NCBI GenBank assembly: GCA_051439365.1
Contig: JBFRWC010000182.1
Coordinates: 1-16,679 of the forward strand
Source of the DNA: JAAHGY01 sp051439365
GTDB lineage: Bacteria > Cyanobacteriota > Cyanobacteriia > CAKZMO01
Direction: 5' to 3'
Length of the DNA stretch: 16,679 nucleotides
Each line of letters begins with the position of its first letter. The stretch's first letter is position 1. The position numbers and the translations under genes were made by a program. Positions 12,956 through 16,679 of this stretch are shown piece by piece. The notes beneath the pieces were generated by a model. That model was not told the origin of the DNA, made no database searches, and saw only the letters and a list, made by a program, of their open reading frames with translations.

Positions 12956-15900
12956 ATGCCGCCGATATTTAAGCTCAGTCTATTGGGTGGAGCGATCGCC
13001 CTCAGCAGTCTTGCTTCCCCTTTCAATACCCCAGCGATCGCCCAAATTACACCAGATCCCTCTCTGGGGAGTGAGCATTCAAGTATCCATCACGATGTTC
13101 AGGTATTGGGTGAACTGGGTAGTCGCATTGACGGTGGGGCTATCCGAGGCAGTCATCTATTCCATAGCTTTTCTGACTTTAATGTTGACAGTCTCCAGCG
13201 GGTTTACTTTAGCAATCCTGCCTTGGTTGACCACATCATTAGTCGAGTCACAGGCAATTCTCAGTCAGATATTTTGGGCACCCTTGGTGTTTTGGGCAAT
13301 GCCAACCTGTACTTGATTAATCCTAATGGAATTGTCTTTGGCCCCGATGATGTGCTGGACATCAACGGTGCGTTTACGTCTAGTACGGCTGATAGCATTT
13401 TATTTGACAGTGGCTATGCCTTTAGGGCAACGGATGCAAATGCCCTGCCGTTGCTCAACGTCACCGATTCAATTGCAGGACTCCAATCTTGGTTGCCCCA
13501 ATCTGGCACTATTAGTGTTTCTGGGCCACTAAAAGTAGGGAATGACTTGGCCCTGACTGCTGAAACCGTGAATGTTCAAGGCGGTGTTATGGCTGGAGGC
13601 GATGTTCGCTTAATTGCGGCTAATCGGCTGTTCATGTGGGATAACTCAACGACTCCCTTGCTTGTGTTGGCCAACCAAAACCTTATATTACAAGGAAACC
13701 AATCCCTTGAAATTGCAGCGCTTTCCCATCCAAGCAGTCAGTTGATTGCTAATAATCATCTCACTTTACGTTCGGATAGCCCGGTGGTTGGCGATGGGGT
13801 ATTCCAATCTAGTGGCAATATCCAAATTGAGCGTTTGGATGGCCGCTTAGGGGCACTTATTAGCGTTGACGACCCGGTTTTCCAAACCGCCGGAGATTTT
13901 GCTGTGGATAACTATGAAGGAGCCTCACTCCAAATTTTAGCGGGGGGCAGCGTCACTATTCCCGGAGGCATTACGATTGATACCGCAGGTGGCCCGTTTA
14001 ATGACAGTACGGTGGAATTATCCAATGGTACATCGCTAGCTATTAACGGCAGTACAGAACCCACCGTTGATATTCGAGCCGGAACGACTCAGTTTTTTGG
14101 CACCGTTAGCTCAGGCGATCCCACTAGTGCAGATATCTCTATTGGCACCATCGATAATCCTGGTGGATTGGTCTACCTGACCAATCAGTTTCAACCCAAT
14201 CCTAACTTATCCGGTGATATCAGAACAGGTTCAATAACCACGGCAGACCGAAGTGGCGGTGGAGCCATAGTGATTGATTCCCGTGGCGAATTCTCATTTG
14301 ATAACCGCATCAATGCATCAGGAGGGGAACTATCCGACATCGCAACATTCGGATTGACGACGGATGCCTTCCCTGGCAGCGGGGGTGACATTACATTGTT
14401 GGCGGCTGATGAACTGTTTATGCCCTATGTAGAATTTCCGCGATCGCTCATTGTGTCTTTTGGGAATGGTGGTGGTGATATTCTCCTAGCTAGTGACACT
14501 GCCATCATTCAAGAAAGTGCGCCCCTTGGCACCGATCCCTTTGCATCGAGTGAAATTCAAAGCCTGGGCGTAGGTAATGGTGCCAATGGCGACGTTTCTC
14601 TATCTGCGCCCTTTACTTCAATCGGTGGTAGCGTGCTAACGGCAGCATATGGTGAGGCGAGGAGTGGAGACATTAGTATTGTTGTGGATCGGCTAGAGAC
14701 AGATCAAGCGACGATTCTCACCGATACCTTCAGTTCGGCAGATTCAGGAGACATAACGGTCATAGCAACAGAGGCGATCGCCCTTGATTTATCCTTGCTA
14801 GGGACCTCTACAGAAAGTGACTCTGGAGGGCGAGGTGGGGATGTTACGATTCGTACTGGGGCGCTCACAGGTATCCGTGGAGCCCAAATAGGTTCCCTGG
14901 CATTCTTCAATGGTGATGCAGGGAATGTAACTGTGGTAGCAGATACTATTTCTTTATCAGGGTTTCAGCCTCTCTCTTCGTTTCAACCTGATGAAGACCC
15001 TATTTTTGCACCATCCAGTATCTTTAGTACTGTTGAATTTGGAGTGGAAGGGAATAGTGGCAATGTTCATATCAATACCAGAACGCTAGAGCTTTTAAGT
15101 GGGGCAAACATCTCAACCGACTCTCTTGGTTTTGGTGATACGGGTCAGATTGAGGTGATAGCCAGTGAGTCCATCCGGATTGATGGTGCTGTGTTTTTTA
15201 TCTCCTTTGATGAGGTGACCCATTCTAGTTCTATTAGCAGCGAAATTGTGCCTGGGGCTGTAGGGGAAGGCGGAGGTATCGTCATTCAAACCGGTTCGCT
15301 GGAAGTGACCAATGGCGGCACCGTGACTACGTCTTCCGATGGTATAGGAGATGCCGGATCAATCCGGATTGAGGCCACCGACACCGTTACCTTTGATGGC
15401 ATCCGCACTTTTGATGACATCCGCACCTTTGATGAAATTATTCCACCACGAATTAGTCAAGCGGCTGTTTTTGTGGGAAGAGAGGCCATTGGCAATGCAG
15501 GCTCTATCATCATCAACGCACCGTCTCTTATCCTTTCTAATGGAGGACGGGTGACAGCAGAAGCGTTAGGCATCCCTACCACTGCCAGCAATGCTGGTGG
15601 CGCTATCAGATTGAACATTGCAGACGTGATTTCTCTTGGGGGAGGGAGTCGAATTTCAGCCACATCGGGAACATCAGGATCGGGTGGCAATGGCGGTAAC
15701 ATTACGATTGGTACGACCTATCTGATTGCCTCACCGAGTAGCAATAGTGACATCTCAGCAAACGCTTTTGAAGGGCAAGGTGGAATAGTTGACATCACGG
15801 CAGCGGGGATTTTTGGGTTAGTTCCTCGTAGTCGGGCTGATTTGGAAGACCTTTTAGGGACTGATGACCCAGCAGCACTCGACCCCATTAACCTGACATC

Positions 15901-16396
15901 CAACGATATCAAGGCCATATCTCAGGTCAACCCCAACCTAGATGGGATGATATTTGTGCGATCGCCCGATGTAGACCCTAGTGGCAGCATCACGCCACTG
16001 CCCACCAATACGGTGGATGTATCCCAACTGATCGCCCAAGGTTGCTCTGCTGGGGGAGCCGTAGCCCAGGAAATCGGCAGTCTGATTGTAACGGGACGGG
16101 GAGGCTTGCCCCAGAATCCGGGAACACCGTTGAGCTATCAAGATTTAGCCCTGGACTGGGACGGAGTTGAGTTTGCCCTTCCTTCCCCTCCTGCCACGGA
16201 GAGGGTTCCAAATCAGACCGCATCCCAATCCCAATCTTTCTCGCAGGAGGTTCAGGTCACCGGAACACCCTTGATTGAAGTGCAAGCCTTGACCCGTCGG
16301 GCTGATGGCCAAGTGATTCTAACCGCTACCACCGCTACCGGTAATCTCTCCACTCATGGCAATCAAGCAGTAACTTGTGTCAGCCCAACACCATAA
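12956..16396 (+). CDS. TpsA-type exoprotein with filamentous haemagglutinin N-terminal (TPS) domain
   Basis: This is the large secreted partner of a two-partner secretion system. A signal peptide (MPPIFKLSLLGGAIALSSLA, cleavage after AIA) leads into the TPS domain (about 31-190): SSIHHDVQVLGELGSRIDGG, FNVDSLQRVYFSNP, and the hallmark NLYLINPNGIVFGP. The rest is a long beta-helix of repeated GG(D/N)(I/V) turns (SGDITV, AGNVTV, SGNVHI, AGSIRI, GGNITI). It ends in the usual cyanobacterial tail with Gln-Gly-Cys (IAQGCSAGG) and VTGRGGLPQNPG. Length from ATG 12956 is 1146 residues; TTG 12917 would add 13. No clear ribosome-binding site supports either; ATG gives the more normal signal peptide. A TpsB pore partner (FhaC/ShlB type) is not within the window but may be the next gene. 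Confidence 0.9.
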   Translation: MPPIFKLSLLGGAIALSSLASPFNTPAIAQITPDPSLGSEHSSIHHDVQVLGELGSRIDGGAIRGSHLFHSFSDFNVDSLQRVYFSNPALVDHIISRVTGNSQSDILGTLGVLGNANLYLINPNGIVFGPDDVLDINGAFTSSTADSILFDSGYAFRATDANALPLLNVTDSIAGLQSWLPQSGTISVSGPLKVGNDLALTAETVNVQGGVMAGGDVRLIAANRLFMWDNSTTPLLVLANQNLILQGNQSLEIAALSHPSSQLIANNHLTLRSDSPVVGDGVFQSSGNIQIERLDGRLGALISVDDPVFQTAGDFAVDNYEGASLQILAGGSVTIPGGITIDTAGGPFNDSTVELSNGTSLAINGSTEPTVDIRAGTTQFFGTVSSGDPTSADISIGTIDNPGGLVYLTNQFQPNPNLSGDIRTGSITTADRSGGGAIVIDSRGEFSFDNRINASGGELSDIATFGLTTDAFPGSGGDITLLAADELFMPYVEFPRSLIVSFGNGGGDILLASDTAIIQESAPLGTDPFASSEIQSLGVGNGANGDVSLSAPFTSIGGSVLTAAYGEARSGDISIVVDRLETDQATILTDTFSSADSGDITVIATEAIALDLSLLGTSTESDSGGRGGDVTIRTGALTGIRGAQIGSLAFFNGDAGNVTVVADTISLSGFQPLSSFQPDEDPIFAPSSIFSTVEFGVEGNSGNVHINTRTLELLSGANISTDSLGFGDTGQIEVIASESIRIDGAVFFISFDEVTHSSSISSEIVPGAVGEGGGIVIQTGSLEVTNGGTVTTSSDGIGDAGSIRIEATDTVTFDGIRTFDDIRTFDEIIPPRISQAAVFVGREAIGNAGSIIINAPSLILSNGGRVTAEALGIPTTASNAGGAIRLNIADVISLGGGSRISATSGTSGSGGNGGNITIGTTYLIASPSSNSDISANAFEGQGGIVDITAAGIFGLVPRSRADLEDLLGTDDPAALDPINLTSNDIKAISQVNPNLDGMIFVRSPDVDPSGSITPLPTNTVDVSQLIAQGCSAGGAVAQEIGSLIVTGRGGLPQNPGTPLSYQDLALDWDGVEFALPSPPATERVPNQTASQSQSFSQEVQVTGTPLIEVQALTRRADGQVILTATTATGNLSTHGNQAVTCVSPTP
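15392..15427 (+). repeat. 18-bp in-frame duplication inside the TpsA gene
   Basis: TTTGATGGCATCCGCACT (15392-15409) and TTTGATGACATCCGCACC (15410-15427) are adjacent, and a third TTTGATGA copy begins at 15428. The encoded peptide repeats FDGIRT/FDDIRT/FDEI. It probably arose by replication slippage and keeps the frame. Confidence 0.6.
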
Positions 16397-16453
16397 GATT
16401 TGATGAATATTGATTTGATAACCAGTGGTTTGGTGATTGAATCTGTTTAATCC

Positions 16454-16477
16454 GGTGTATCGGCCAGGTGTATCGGC
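16454..16477. repeat. 13-bp-period direct repeat after the TpsA gene
   Basis: GGTGTATCGGC occurs at 16454-16464 and 16467-16477. It lies in the short gap between TpsA and the next gene. Function not known. Confidence 0.4.
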
Positions 16478-16515
16478 TTGTGGGGGATAGTCACTGTGAA
16501 ACAGCAGAAGGGGCA

Positions 16516-16679
16516 ATGATTTTAGAATTGATACCAGCGAATCAGCACAAATGGATACGAATCGGAGTATTACCGATATTAGCGACTGTGGCAGGAATCA
16601 ACACAGCCAGCCCAACCTTCGCAATAGCACTCCCCCACTCCCCACTCCCCCACTCCCCCACTCCCCCACTCCCCCACTC
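16516..16679 (+). CDS. 5' end of a signal-peptide protein (partial, runs off the window)
   Basis: ATG 16516 opens a frame without stop to the window edge. AAGGGG stands two to eight bases before it. The 54 residues visible have a basic n-region (QHKWIR), a hydrophobic core (IGVLPILATVAGI) and an ASPTFAIA-type cleavage site: a standard signal peptide. A Pro/His/Ser/Leu-rich stretch encoded by a CCCCACT-type repeat follows. Its place just after a TpsA gene suggests a TpsB (FhaC/ShlB) pore or another secreted partner, but the identifying domain lies outside the window. Confidence 0.6.
   Translation, partial: MILELIPANQHKWIRIGVLPILATVAGINTASPTFAIALPHSPLPHSPTPPLPH
16629..16679 (+). repeat. ACTCCCCC octamer tandem array
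   Basis: ACTCCCCC repeats at 16629, 16644, 16652, 16660 and 16668, with one 7-base copy at 16637 and a partial copy at the window end. CCCCACTC runs are common in cyanobacterial genomes. Here the array lies inside an open frame, directly after a signal peptide. Confidence 0.85.

Noticed and set aside
12951..13316. 121-codon plus-strand frame over the TpsA start
   Set aside because: It is out of frame with the signal peptide and TPS domain, which are unmistakable.
16629..16679. CRISPR-like array at the window end
   Set aside because: Units are eight bases with no spacers; it is a simple tandem repeat.

Overview
The window is from a cyanobacterium. It carries psbZ (photosystem II) next to ribH, a DUF4278 mini-protein, more than twenty copies of the HIP1 octamer GCGATCGC, and the palindromic and CCCCACTC-type repeats typical of filamentous (Oscillatoriales/Nostocales-like) genomes. 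The genus cannot be fixed from the sequence alone.

Layout. (1) 1-3013, plus strand: two baseplate parts of an extracellular or thylakoid-type contractile injection system (CIS). These are an inner-tube/baseplate protein (Afp7/Cis7-like) and a VgrG-like central spike (Afp8/Cis8-like), separated by a string of three hairpins that is a dispersed palindromic repeat. The tube protein lacks the C-terminal LysM domain often seen in this family, and no other CIS gene follows the spike. (2) 3122-7680: a small two-helix membrane protein (minus), tRNA 2-selenouridine synthase mnmH (plus), a large multi-pass membrane protein of unknown function (minus, TTG start) that overlaps mnmH tail to tail, and a creatininase-family amidohydrolase (plus). 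(3) 7975-9592: psbZ and ribH (plus), then tatA and a 55-residue DUF4278 protein (minus), with several strong palindromes in the gaps. (4) 9593-10123: a regulatory-looking gap with a 22-bp tandem duplication and a promoter-like element carrying a dyad between its -35 and -10 boxes. (5) 10124-16679, plus strand: a surface/secretion region. It holds an SdrD-B-domain protein of 827 residues without a signal peptide, a MITE-like palindromic element, a 1.1-kaa TpsA-type filamentous-haemagglutinin exoprotein with signal peptide and TPS domain, and the first 54 codons of another signal-peptide gene. That last gene runs at once into an ACTCCCCC octamer array at the window edge.

The genes do not form one pathway. 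The best candidates for unusual biology are the CIS pair (possible LysM loss beside a repeat), the surface-protein region with its possibly phase-variable octamer repeat, and the unrecognised 625-residue membrane protein. No CRISPR array, tRNA, rRNA or transposase gene was seen.
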